Origin: Bacteroidetes bacterium UBA7674
Lineage (GTDB): Bacteria; Bacteroidota; Bacteroidia; Chitinophagales; Chitinophagaceae
Assembly (NCBI GenBank): GCA_002483105.1
Contig: DLHG01000009.1
Span: forward strand, 139,598 to 203,597
DNA length: 64,000 nt
Direction: 5' to 3'
Made by a program: the position numbers and the translations under genes
Notes under the pieces: generated by a model
What the model saw: the letters and a program-made list of their open reading frames with translations, nothing else
Told to the model about the DNA's origin: nothing
The model's database searches: none
Part shown: one piece after another, positions 8,630 through 17,100 of the stretch
Layout of the letters: every line of letters starts with the position of its first letter
Numbering within the stretch: the first letter of the stretch is position 1

Positions 8630-9475
8630 ATGGACATTTCTTTCAGAGGGAGAACATTGGTCATAGCGACCATGCATGGCAAAGAAACCGTTATTGCACC
8701 GGTCATCGAAGAAGCACTTGGTGTAAAAGTGATTTTTGGGGGCAAGATTGATACCGACCGCTTTGGTACTTTCAGCGGCGAGATCGAGCGGGTCGAGGAT
8801 CCATTAAATGCGGCGCGCCTTAAATGCAAGCTTGCATGTTCACTACATAAATGTTCACTGGCCGTGAGTAGTGAGGGGTCCTTTGGCCCGCATCCCATAA
8901 TGTTCTTCGCACATGCAGATGATGAGATATTGCTCTTTATGGATCTGGAGAATGATGTTGAGATAGCCGTCAGGGAAATAAGTCTGAAAACAAATTTTAA
9001 CGGACAACTCTGCCATAATTGGAGTGAGGTTAAAAAATTTGCAGAGCTGGCATTGTTTCCGTCACACAAGCTTATCCTTCGAGATGATAAGGAGGGCATC
9101 AGACATCTCACAAAAGGTATAGGTTCCTGGAAGGAGCTGGAAGAGCAAGCAACTTTCTATCTAGGGACATTCGGAAAGGTGTTTGTCGAAACTGATATGA
9201 GGGCGATGAATAATCCAACAAGAATGGAAGTAATAAGGACGGCCTCTCATAAGCTGGTTGAAAAGATCCAGTCTAAATGTCCAAGTTGTGAATTCCCGGG
9301 TTTTGAAGTGATTAACGCAATCCCGGGGCTACCATGCAGCTGGTGTGGTAGTCCGACAACAAGTACACTCTGTTATGTGTATGAGTGTAAACTGTGTGCG
9401 TTTAGGAAAAAGAAAATGTTTCCACATGAAAAAGAAAAGGAAGAACCTACATACTGTGACTATTGTAATCCATAG
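8630..9475 (+). CDS. DUF6671-like protein with C-terminal zinc-ribbon cysteines
   Basis: This 281-residue soluble protein starts DISFRGRTLVIATMHGKE, contains ALGVKVIFGGKIDTDRFGTF, and ends in a cysteine-rich segment. That segment has CPSC (about residue 222), CSWCG (about 241), CYVYECKLC (about 251) and CDYC at the very end, as expected for one or two zinc ribbons. The overall pattern resembles the uncharacterised DUF6671 family. The biochemical role is not known. It lies between icd and sua5 with spacings of 25 and 10 bp, so it shares their operon. The family name is from memory of the pattern and should be checked by a domain search. Confidence 0.7.
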   Translation: MDISFRGRTLVIATMHGKETVIAPVIEEALGVKVIFGGKIDTDRFGTFSGEIERVEDPLNAARLKCKLACSLHKCSLAVSSEGSFGPHPIMFFAHADDEILLFMDLENDVEIAVREISLKTNFNGQLCHNWSEVKKFAELALFPSHKLILRDDKEGIRHLTKGIGSWKELEEQATFYLGTFGKVFVETDMRAMNNPTRMEVIRTASHKLVEKIQSKCPSCEFPGFEVINAIPGLPCSWCGSPTTSTLCYVYECKLCAFRKKKMFPHEKEKEEPTYCDYCNP

Positions 9476-9485
9476 ATAAAATATT

Positions 9486-10448
9486 ATGCTGACGAAAATA
9501 AGTAAAGACATCGACAAGGCCGCCGAACTTTTGATGAAAAATGAAGTGATCGCTATACCAACTGAAACAGTCTATGGCCTTGCCGGCAATGCTTATAATA
9601 TTGGTACAGTAAGAGAGATATTCCGAATTAAGGAACGGCCACAAACAAATCCTTTGATATTACATGTAAAGGATATAGACCAATTGAAAGAAAACACATT
9701 GGAAGTACCTGAATTGGTACATAAACTTGCAGATCGGTTTTGTCCCGGACCACTGACATTCCTTCTACCTCACTCGTCAGCAGTATCGCCAACAGTTACT
9801 GCCGGAAGTGAGGATGTTGCCATACGTATCCCTGATCATAAAATGACACGTCAGCTTCTGGGTTTATTAGACTTCCCTTTAGTAGCGCCTAGCGCAAACA
9901 GGTATAAAAGTGTGAGCCCAACTAGTGCGCGACATGTGCTGAATCAACTAAGTGGTAAGATACCCTATATTCTTGATGGCGGACGTAGTTCTGCGGGTCT
10001 GGAGTCAACAATAATCCGTGTTATCAATGATGAGATAAATGTACTACGCCTCGGTGCGGTTACTATCGAAGAACTAAAAGGCTTTAGCAAGAATGTGCAT
10101 TTCAACATTATTGACCAGGAAGCTTTCCCGGGGTCGCACAAGAAGCATTATAGTCCTAAAACACCTGTAGTGCTGTCAACAGATGTTGATGAAACGCTTA
10201 TGCATTTTTCTAAACAGAAAGCAGCTGTTCTAACTTTTAAGAAGTTAAACCTGTATATAAAAGAGGAAGCTACGATAGTAATAGATCTCAGTGAAAAAGG
10301 TGATTTGAGCGAGGCCGCCCAAAATCTATATCAGGCATTTTACTTTGCTGATGAGTTGGATGTGGATGTGATCATTGCTGAACGACTGCCGGATATAGGC
10401 CTAGGACGAACGTTAAATGACAGATTAGAAAGAGCATCATACCGTTAG
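9486..10448 (+). CDS. L-threonylcarbamoyladenylate synthase (Sua5/YrdC)
   Basis: This 320-residue Sua5-type enzyme makes threonylcarbamoyl-AMP from threonine, bicarbonate and ATP for the t6A37 modification of ANN-decoding tRNAs. The YrdC domain spans about residues 10-195, with IPTETVYGLAGNA, KERPQTNPLILHV and PSANRYKSVSPTSARHV (substrate and nucleotide pocket) easily seen. The C-terminal Sua5 domain follows (residues about 215-320, ending LGRTLNDRLERASYR). The extra C-terminal domain separates it from the short TsaC form. It closes the purK-led gene string. Confidence 0.94.
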   Translation: MLTKISKDIDKAAELLMKNEVIAIPTETVYGLAGNAYNIGTVREIFRIKERPQTNPLILHVKDIDQLKENTLEVPELVHKLADRFCPGPLTFLLPHSSAVSPTVTAGSEDVAIRIPDHKMTRQLLGLLDFPLVAPSANRYKSVSPTSARHVLNQLSGKIPYILDGGRSSAGLESTIIRVINDEINVLRLGAVTIEELKGFSKNVHFNIIDQEAFPGSHKKHYSPKTPVVLSTDVDETLMHFSKQKAAVLTFKKLNLYIKEEATIVIDLSEKGDLSEAAQNLYQAFYFADELDVDVIIAERLPDIGLGRTLNDRLERASYR

Positions 10449-10589
10449 TCACTGATATGCTGCAATAATGTCCTGAAATTAGCGGGAGACAAATGCTTCA
10501 TAGAAAATACTTATAATCTTGTTTAGTCTTTCTATTACAATTATTAAACAATAACTATTCCTTAATTGTTTTACAAAAAACGAATCTAT

Positions 10590-12263
10590 ATGACACTGAA
10601 AAAACTTCTACTTACAATGGGAGCATTTATGGCTCTATCAACACAGGTAAATGCACAGACAGCGAGAGTGCAGGTGATCCATAATTGTCCTGATGCTGCG
10701 GCCGACTCCGTGGACGTTTACCTGAACGGCGGCCTGCTATTAGACAACTTTGCGTTCCGCACTGCAACACCTTTTATAGATGCACCGGCTGATACAGGTG
10801 CCATAAGGATAGGTATAGCACCTAAGAACAGTACATCAGAGGCAGACACCATCTACTCTGTAACAACTACACTGAACTCGGCTAACACATACATTCTTGT
10901 GGCTGAGGGTATTGTGAGCTCTACAGGATATACACCTGCTCCGGCATTCGGGCTGAATGTATATAATATGGGACAAGAAGCAGCAGCTACTTTAGGTAAC
11001 ACCGACGTGCTTGTAGTGCATGGCTCTACAGACGCGCCTACGGTGGATGTCCAGTCGGCAAGTTCCACAATTGTAGATGACCTTACTTACGGACAGTTTG
11101 CGCCTGGCTACCTGAATCTGCCGACCGCCGATTACATCTTAGATGTAACAGACGCTTCGGGTGCTACAAGTGTACGCTCTTATAGCGCACCCTTACAAAC
11201 ATTAAACCTCCATGACGAGGCTATTGTGGTTCTGGCATCCGGCTTCCTGAATTCTTCTAACAACAGCTATGGTCCGTCATTCGGATTATATGTTGCTCTT
11301 GCTACAGGTGGTGCTCTTATACCATTACCTCCGGTAAATTCTGCAAGGGTACAAGTAATACATAACTGTGCAGATGCTGCGGCTGCCACTGTAGATGTAT
11401 ATCTCAACGGCACTTTGCTGCTGGATGACTTTGCGTTCCGCACTGCAACGCCTTTTATAAATGCACCTGCCGATACAGGAACCGTGCGCATAGGTGTAGC
11501 TCCGGCAAACAGCATGTCTGAAGCAGATACGATATACAGTGTAACAACCACGCTGAACTCTGCCAACAGGTACATAATTATAGCAGAAGGTATCGTGAGC
11601 TCAACTGGCTACTCTCCTGCTCCGGCATTCGGACTGAACGTATATGCTACTGCACAAGAAGAAGCAACAAGCTATAGCAACACCGATGTACTGGTAGTAC
11701 ATGGTGCAACTGATGCCCCGACAGTAGATGTACGCGCAGGCACTACGGTACTGGTGGACGACATATCTTATGGCACCATTAATGCCAACTACCTTAATCT
11801 TCCAAACGCAGATTACGTTATAGATGTGACCGATGCTACTGGGACTACTACAGTTGAGAGCTATTCGGCACCACTCCAGTCACTCAATTTAACAGGCGCA
11901 GCCATTACAGTTCTTGCGTCAGGATTTTTAGATCCGGCAATGAATAGCAATGGTCCGGCGTTCGGATTATGGGCTGCTCTACCAGCAGGTGGCAACCTGG
12001 TGATGTTACCAGTAGCTACTTCGGTAAAGGAAATAACTTTTAACAAAAATAGCGTAAAGGTTTCCCCCAATCCGGCATACAATACATTGAATATTGATGG
12101 GGCTAACGCAAACACTACCTATAGCATTAGCGATATTATGGGTAAAGAATTGATGACAGGCAGCGGAAACAGTGTTGACGTAAGTAATATTGCGGCGGGT
12201 ATGTACATACTTAGAACAAGTAACGGTAACAATATCAGCATAGGAAAATTCACGAAACAATAA
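10590..12263 (+). CDS. Secreted DUF4397 repeat protein with type IX sorting domain
   Basis: This 557-residue extracellular protein has a Sec signal peptide (LLLTMGAFMALSTQVNA then QTARVQ). Two long DUF4397-like modules follow, beginning ARVQVIHNCPDAAADSVDVY and ARVQVIHNCADAAAATVDVY, each about 225 residues and strikingly alike, which points to a recent internal duplication. The last 70 residues (VSPNPAYNTLNIDG to IAAGMYILRTSNGN, then KFTKQ) form a type A C-terminal sorting domain of the type IX secretion system, so export and surface attachment are expected. Start: the ATG at 10590 gives the signal peptide directly; an upstream TTG adds nothing useful. DUF4397 proteins are beta-rich and of unknown role, probably adhesive or structural. 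Confidence 0.9.
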   Translation: MTLKKLLLTMGAFMALSTQVNAQTARVQVIHNCPDAAADSVDVYLNGGLLLDNFAFRTATPFIDAPADTGAIRIGIAPKNSTSEADTIYSVTTTLNSANTYILVAEGIVSSTGYTPAPAFGLNVYNMGQEAAATLGNTDVLVVHGSTDAPTVDVQSASSTIVDDLTYGQFAPGYLNLPTADYILDVTDASGATSVRSYSAPLQTLNLHDEAIVVLASGFLNSSNNSYGPSFGLYVALATGGALIPLPPVNSARVQVIHNCADAAAATVDVYLNGTLLLDDFAFRTATPFINAPADTGTVRIGVAPANSMSEADTIYSVTTTLNSANRYIIIAEGIVSSTGYSPAPAFGLNVYATAQEEATSYSNTDVLVVHGATDAPTVDVRAGTTVLVDDISYGTINANYLNLPNADYVIDVTDATGTTTVESYSAPLQSLNLTGAAITVLASGFLDPAMNSNGPAFGLWAALPAGGNLVMLPVATSVKEITFNKNSVKVSPNPAYNTLNIDGANANTTYSISDIMGKELMTGSGNSVDVSNIAAGMYILRTSNGNNISIGKFTKQ

Positions 12264-12290
12264 CTTATCAATACATAGCAGGTAGGTCAA

Positions 12291-12314
12291 GGGGGCGTTT
12301 TTACGCCCCCTTTT
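12291..12314 (+). terminator. Rho-independent terminator after the DUF4397 gene
   Basis: The stem GGGGGCGT / ACGCCCCC (12291-12298 and 12303-12310) is followed by TTTT. It lies 28 bp after the stop codon. Confidence 0.9.
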
Positions 12315-12469
12315 GGTTTATCATTTACGCAAACCGAAATACTTACTTTCCTTCCTGTTACTTAATGCTGTAGAGAAGGGTTAAATACAAATGAACGCTT
12401 TGGAATAATAGTGAATGGTTGAATATGAAGTCAGAGTCAACTTTCGACCTCCAGATGATGCGACCACCT

Positions 12470-12645
12470 TAGCTTCTGAGAAGCAATTGTGGTCCACTAG
12501 GGGCTACGTTAATGCACTAAGATGAACATAGTTGGTCTCAACTGAACTATTGAGAGATCAAAAGCCGACTCTGATTTCCTGGTTGATTGCCCATTATTAT
12601 TCAATATCGTTCATCTGTGTTCAGCGTTCCACTACGGAGCTTATA
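12470..12645. repeat. Junction repeat, copy 1 (tRNA 3'-end-like core)
   Basis: This segment shares many words with 24965-25135: ACTAGGGGCT, GATGAACATAGTTGGTCT, GACTCTGATTT and GTTCATCTGTGTTCAG, in the same order and spacing. It begins GCTTCTGAGAAGCA, then GTGGTCC-ACTAGG. This closely copies the sequence that flanks and enters the tRNA 3' end at 51591-51622. Near its right end is a CTACGG / TACGG doublet (12631-12647). No reading frame is preserved between the copies. I read it as an attachment-site or element-boundary remnant. Confidence 0.6.
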
Positions 12646-12754
12646 CGGATCCTGTGAAATTCTTGTAATCCAACTATAGATACACCACGCTATTTCTCCG
12701 GTATTCGCCAGCATTTATACATTGTTTTATGCTGAATTAATGCAACCGTTACTC

Positions 12755-12995
12755 ACTGAAGTCTTAACAAAAGCAACAACACAGTCTATTACCTGTCAGT
12801 TGGTCTGTGGGGCCTAAAATTAGTACTTCATAGACTTCCAACACTGATGGGCGCAGTTAGTGTTGAAAATGCCATACACCACATTCTCATTACCGGAGAC
12901 GGCTACCAATAAGGTATGATAGCAGTAGATTAGCGTGAGAGGCTTTTCAGTACCAATATTTTCAGTTTATAAAGCCCGTAGATAATTGCCCGTTG
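12755..12995 (+). repeat. Diverged third copy of the 20.2/47.2 kb non-coding repeat
   Basis: The order of words matches 47300-47540: TTACCTGTCAGTTGGTCT, a stretch ending TAGACTTCCAACACT, a CCGGAGACGG-like stretch and CAGTACCAATATTTTCAG, then TTTATAAAGCC. Identity is clearly lower than between the two other copies, and there are insertions and deletions. The orientation is that of the 47.2 kb copy. The 12315-13029 gap holds only this and the junction repeat; I see no gene in it. Confidence 0.6.
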
Positions 12996-13029
12996 AAATA
13001 GTTTAAGTGTCTTTTAATTAATCAGGCTA

Positions 13030-13674
13030 TTAAGAATCAATAATTACAATACCATATTGGATGGCAAACATAACTAAGCTGGCCCTGCTATTAACACTCA
13101 GCTTTTTAAACAGGCAATCTCGATGCCCCTCTATGCTCTTAGTGGTTGTCTTCATAAGTAATGCTATTTCTTTATATGTTAGGTCGCTACAGCAATATTT
13201 CAGAAAGACCTTCTCAGCTTCGGTAATATCTATTAAGTATTTTTTTTCTTTTACTGAACTGGACAATTTTTTTGCAATAGCATCGGCATTATAATAACCA
13301 TGATGGTAAATAGACGTGATGGCCTTTCTCAATGTGTGTTGATCACAATTTTTTGTTAGATAACCATTCGCTCCATTACTAACCATCTTGGTGAAGTACA
13401 GATCATTCTCGAAAATTGTAAAAACGAGGACAGATATTTCCGGCCATCTCCTTTTTATTTCTGTAAGTGTTTCAAAGCCGTTCATTTTTGGCATATTAAT
13501 GTCCAGTAAGCACATATTGGGTTTACAGTTTGTATTCTCTATCATTCTTATAAGTTCAGAACCGTTCCCAGCTTCAATAACAAATTCAATATCGTTGTAG
13601 ATGGACATTAAATGAATAATACTTTTCCTGATGACAACATGGTCATCTGCATACGCAATCTTAATCTTATTCAT
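13030..13674 (-). CDS. NarL/FixJ-family response regulator
   Basis: This 214-residue response regulator has a receiver domain (residues about 3-120) with the acidic pair in YADDHVV, the phospho-acceptor aspartate in CLLDINMPKMNG (about residue 58), a conserved Thr position in VLVFTIFEND and Lys in GYLTKN. A LuxR-type helix-turn-helix follows at about residues 150-205 (ITEAEKVFLKYCCSDLTYKE then TTTKSIEGHRDCLFKKL). No histidine kinase is beside it. It is transcribed divergently from the lanthipeptide precursor with about 160 bp between the start codons, so it is a candidate regulator of the cluster. That role is inferred from position. Confidence 0.88.
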   Translation of the reverse strand: MNKIKIAYADDHVVIRKSIIHLMSIYNDIEFVIEAGNGSELIRMIENTNCKPNMCLLDINMPKMNGFETLTEIKRRWPEISVLVFTIFENDLYFTKMVSNGANGYLTKNCDQHTLRKAITSIYHHGYYNADAIAKKLSSSVKEKKYLIDITEAEKVFLKYCCSDLTYKEIALLMKTTTKSIEGHRDCLFKKLSVNSRASLVMFAIQYGIVIIDS

Positions 13675-13835
13675 ACAGTGAGTTTTAAGGTGTTTATCTC
13701 GAAAGTTAAGATAAAAGGCCTGAAAAAAAACAGATAAAAAACTGAAAATTTGGAGTTTATAATGATGAGGCCGTTTCCATTTTTTTCGAAAATTTGGATA
13801 AGTATTATTTCACACAACTAAAAACCAATAAGATT

Positions 13836-14741
13836 ATGAAAGAAACAACATTTAATCCCTACGGGTTCATCGGTGACAATATAGGCCCGGGCCTGGATGC
13901 GATCATTGCAGGCCTGCCACCTACCGGAGCTACGGTGACGCAACTGGTGGAAGAGGTATATGCTTTTGTATCGGGCCTCTACTATCCTGCCCCGAGCAGG
14001 CAGGTGGAGGAGCAGATAAAATCGATAGCCTACAACGCGGCGAATTCATTCCGGGGTAACCTGGTAATGTCAGGCCAGGCAGGATATAATGAAGTGCAAG
14101 CACCGTTCCTGGAGATGCTTATAGGGCCGTCGATCTCCAACAACTATGCCTCGCAGGGTTTTCTTGGCAGGGTGGATGATATCCAGGACAACATCGGCAT
14201 CTCAGAACTGACAGTGCGGGAGCAGACACCATTATACATGGCCACCTCTGTGGGTATAGCAGCTTATGAATATTGGACAGCTAACGTGGTAGACCCTGCG
14301 ATCATCATTTTACCAGGCAACCCATGGAATGGTTACATGGGAGTATCGGGCGCATGGCCTCAGAACCTAAATAATATCCCCTTCTGGAGTGCAGGTGCTA
14401 TGAATGGCGCCCTGGCGGGATATAATGCAGGTGAAGGTTCGCTGGACCCTATAACGAATGTGGCCACCGCAGAAGCGATAGGCGCCCTTGCCGGTGCCCT
14501 GACGGTAACTGCCGGTATGGTAACACAAAAGTGGGTGCCACGTATCACGAAGCCGCTGCATCTTAATTCTGAAAGAATCGTTAACCTGACGGATATTACT
14601 GGACAAGCCGCCGGGATAAAGATACTTTCCATTGGAAGAGGATGTAGTGAAGCTACAGGTTGCAGAAGGGTGTCAGAAAGGACACAAACCTGTTGCCCGC
14701 CTGACCAAGCAGGAGGCAGCAAGCTTATCTGTATCAATTAA
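13836..14741 (+). CDS. Candidate lanthipeptide precursor with a ~235-residue N-terminal domain
   Basis: This 301-residue protein has no signal peptide. Residues 1 to about 235 form a domain I do not recognise; it is Gly/Ala/Asn-rich, with a small-residue hydrophobic stretch near 205-225 (IGALAGALTVTAGM). Residues about 239-253 read KPLHLNSERIVNLTD, resembling the KLxLxKETIxNLxD leader motif of Bacteroidota class I lanthipeptides. The last 35 residues look like a core, with Cys at 270, 276, 286, 287 and 299 and Ser/Thr at 271, 274, 280, 283, 285 and 295. LanC and LanB genes follow on the same strand. The ATG at 13836 is preferred over a TTG 42 bp upstream. The gene looks GC-richer than lanB. 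That it is a precursor is inferred from motif, core composition and context; the size is far beyond the usual leader. Confidence 0.72.
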   Translation: MKETTFNPYGFIGDNIGPGLDAIIAGLPPTGATVTQLVEEVYAFVSGLYYPAPSRQVEEQIKSIAYNAANSFRGNLVMSGQAGYNEVQAPFLEMLIGPSISNNYASQGFLGRVDDIQDNIGISELTVREQTPLYMATSVGIAAYEYWTANVVDPAIIILPGNPWNGYMGVSGAWPQNLNNIPFWSAGAMNGALAGYNAGEGSLDPITNVATAEAIGALAGALTVTAGMVTQKWVPRITKPLHLNSERIVNLTDITGQAAGIKILSIGRGCSEATGCRRVSERTQTCCPPDQAGGSKLICIN

Positions 14742-14751
14742 TTGATGGACG

Positions 14752-14785
14752 AATAGTATGTCACACAAATGTGTGACATACTATT
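14752..14785 (+). terminator. Strong stem-loop between precursor gene and lanC
   Basis: A perfect 15 bp stem, with arms at 14752-14766 and 14771-14785 and a four-base AAAT loop, starts 11 bp after the precursor stop codon and ends 15 bp before the LanC start. There is no long T-run, only ATTTA. Such hairpins after RiPP structural genes commonly act as partial terminators or 3' stabilisers, giving more precursor than enzyme transcript. Confidence 0.7.
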
Positions 14786-14799
14786 ATTTAAAAAGCATA

Positions 14800-16002
14800 A
14801 TGAACCAAATAATAATCAGGGACAAGTTTGAACACTTGTATCAGGACCTGCTCATATACAAAAAAATTGGTGGCGGACTGTGTGGCGGTTCGCTGGGCAT
14901 AGCTTTATACTATGCTTATCTATATTATATAAATCCTAGTGACGAGCTACAGGAAGCCTTACTCGCGGAAATAGAAAAGGCAATAGGGTATTACACCAGT
15001 GACAGCAGCGACTCATCACTAGGGTATGGTATTACGGGGCTGTTATGGGTGCTGGATGAAATGGAGCATCTGCAAATCCTTTCATTTTCAGAAGCTGACA
15101 AGGTGATGACCGACAGGTTTGAACAGATCATCATAAAGAGTTTTGAAGAGGATAGGGATAGTGGTAATTACGACCATCTATCAGGGCTTATTGGCAAGGG
15201 CGTCTATTTCCTTAGAAAGGCAGACAAGGAACCTTATCGTGGTTTGCTTCACGGCATACTTCAACATCTTTCCGACATGTCCGTGAAAGATGGGCCAGGT
15301 GTATTGTGGAAGACCATTAACCAAGACAAGCAAGAAATTGATACCGGGCTTGCTCACGGTATGCCGGGGATCATTTTTTTCCTGGTAAAGCTTCATGGAA
15401 ATGGTATAAATGCAGGTCTGTCTGAGGAATTGATAAGAAAAGCGATAACGTGGCTCTTAGAGCGTGGGGAGGAGATAGACAACGCATATGCTTTTCCGTA
15501 TAAAATGGACATCACCGGGGAATACCATCAAAAATTGCGGGGGAGATTGGCCTGGTGTTATGGAGACCTGGGAATAGCGTACGTTCTTATAAGTGCGGGG
15601 AAGCAACTTAATGATAGTAACTATTATGAGTTCGGTATCAGGATAGCATCAAATATGGCCAGGCGTTCTGATCCTATGGAGTGCGGAATAAGAGATGCTT
15701 CTCTCTGTCATGGAACTGCTGGCGTGGCCATATTGTTTGCGCAAATATTTGAGTCCACTTTGATAGAAGAGTTTAAAGTAGTGAGTGATGCATGGTATGC
15801 CAAAACCATAGAATCGTTAAAGTTTGACGATGGCATAGGTGGTTATAAATACTGGGATGCGGAATGCCCGGAGGTAGATAAATACCAGAGCGTGGCGGGT
15901 TTTTTAGAAGGAGCAAGTGGAATAGGGATAAGTTTATTAACTTATGAACGTCCTGACATGATGTTCTCCACCAGTTGGGAGCAATTATTGCTGCTGAAAT
16001 AA
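14800..16002 (+). CDS. LanC-family lanthionine cyclase
   Basis: This 400-residue zinc enzyme adds cysteine thiols to dehydroalanine or dehydrobutyrine to close thioether rings. The three zinc ligands of the family are visible: Cys253 in WCYGDLG, and Cys303-His304 in LCHGTAG. His186 in LAHGMPG matches a conserved active-site histidine. Repeated GxxG-type turns of the alpha/alpha toroid (GGSLGIALYY, GYGITGLLWVL, SGLIGKGVYFL, EGASGIGISLL) are present. The ATG at 14800 is chosen because the longer frame would begin inside the upstream hairpin. It sits between the precursor and lanB, forming the expected class I set. Confidence 0.93.
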   Translation: MNQIIIRDKFEHLYQDLLIYKKIGGGLCGGSLGIALYYAYLYYINPSDELQEALLAEIEKAIGYYTSDSSDSSLGYGITGLLWVLDEMEHLQILSFSEADKVMTDRFEQIIIKSFEEDRDSGNYDHLSGLIGKGVYFLRKADKEPYRGLLHGILQHLSDMSVKDGPGVLWKTINQDKQEIDTGLAHGMPGIIFFLVKLHGNGINAGLSEELIRKAITWLLERGEEIDNAYAFPYKMDITGEYHQKLRGRLAWCYGDLGIAYVLISAGKQLNDSNYYEFGIRIASNMARRSDPMECGIRDASLCHGTAGVAILFAQIFESTLIEEFKVVSDAWYAKTIESLKFDDGIGGYKYWDAECPEVDKYQSVAGFLEGASGIGISLLTYERPDMMFSTSWEQLLLLK

Positions 16003-16008
16003 CAAACA

Positions 16009-17070
16009 ATGCCAATTATGATGAAGCTGATCCTGATCCTGTTAACTGTACTCGCTCTTTCAAATGCAGGGGCTCAAAGCACTTGCTTTGATATATCCCG
16101 GGCGACTGCTATTAAGGATACTATTTTGCAACTAAACAACTATGATGCCTTTTTTATAGGGGAGTCTCATAATGCACCGGAAATTGACCGGCTAAAGCTT
16201 GGCCTGATAAAATATTTCCATAGCCAACATAACATTACTGATGTTTTTATGGAAATAGGTTTCAGCGCAGCTTTTCTTTATAACCGCTACCTAGAGACCG
16301 GTGACAAGTCCTACATAATTCAGCCTAAACCTGTATATGCACAGTTGAAGGAACAAGCAGAATTTTGGCAGGAACTATATGAGTACAATAAAACCCAAGC
16401 AAATAAGATTACCATCAGAGGGATGGATTTTGAAAGGGTAGATTTCCTGAAGACCCTGAAACTATTAATGCCGAAAGGAAAGGCTAAGCCAGAAAGTATT
16501 GCCGGATCGCTGAGTTTTATTGATACATTAGGGTCTGTGGAAGGCAATCTTAAGTTGTGGAACATGAACCAATATGGGAAACTGCGGAAAGATATGGAAG
16601 CGCATAGAGCGGATTTTAGCCACTACTTTGGCGAACAATATAAATTGGTTGAGAAGATTATGTTCAATAGAAATGTACACGAAGACTTCAAAAAACGTGA
16701 TGAGAACATGCGAATAAATCTATTGGAACAACTGGCTTCAGGCGATATAAAGAAATTCGTTGTGTTACTTGGCCTGGGGCATACAGACATGGCTAATGAA
16801 CATTCGCTTTACAGAAGGCTCCAAAATGACCCGGCCTATGCCGTAAAGACTGCTGTAATGACTATGTCTTTTAAGAATGCCCTTTCCCAAGAGTATAAAT
16901 ATCTTATTACATCACTTTCTTACAAGAAAAATAAAGAGCACCTTATTCCATTTTTTGAAAAATATGGTATGAATAATTGCAAATACACTCTGGTTACTTC
17001 AAGTATTGTAGATGACCAGATGATAAAAAAGAAAGCAAGCTATTTCATCTTATCTCAAGTGGAATGGTAA
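16009..17070 (+). CDS. Secreted EreA/ChaN/TIKI-like protein inside the lanthipeptide operon
   Basis: This 353-residue protein has an N-terminal signal peptide (MMKLILILLTVLALSNAGAQ, starting at residue 4 of the longest frame). The mature part carries IGESHN (about residue 50) and LLGLGHTDM (about residue 260), histidine-containing motifs of the EreA-like (erythromycin esterase) / ChaN-like / TIKI superfamily, whose members include esterases and metal-dependent proteases. It begins 6 bp after lanC and ends 30 bp before lanB, so it is part of the operon. The cluster has no recognisable LanP leader protease; this exported hydrolase-like protein could cleave the leader or give self-protection. 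That is a hypothesis. The superfamily call rests on the motifs only. Confidence 0.6.
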   Translation: MPIMMKLILILLTVLALSNAGAQSTCFDISRATAIKDTILQLNNYDAFFIGESHNAPEIDRLKLGLIKYFHSQHNITDVFMEIGFSAAFLYNRYLETGDKSYIIQPKPVYAQLKEQAEFWQELYEYNKTQANKITIRGMDFERVDFLKTLKLLMPKGKAKPESIAGSLSFIDTLGSVEGNLKLWNMNQYGKLRKDMEAHRADFSHYFGEQYKLVEKIMFNRNVHEDFKKRDENMRINLLEQLASGDIKKFVVLLGLGHTDMANEHSLYRRLQNDPAYAVKTAVMTMSFKNALSQEYKYLITSLSYKKNKEHLIPFFEKYGMNNCKYTLVTSSIVDDQMIKKKASYFILSQVEW

Positions 17071-17100
17071 AGCAAATGAGCCTAATAATCCTGCAGATCT

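Noticed and set aside
12470..12645. Degraded integrase gene at the junction repeat
   Set aside because: Six-frame reading of both junction copies gives no tyrosine recombinase motif and stops are frequent.
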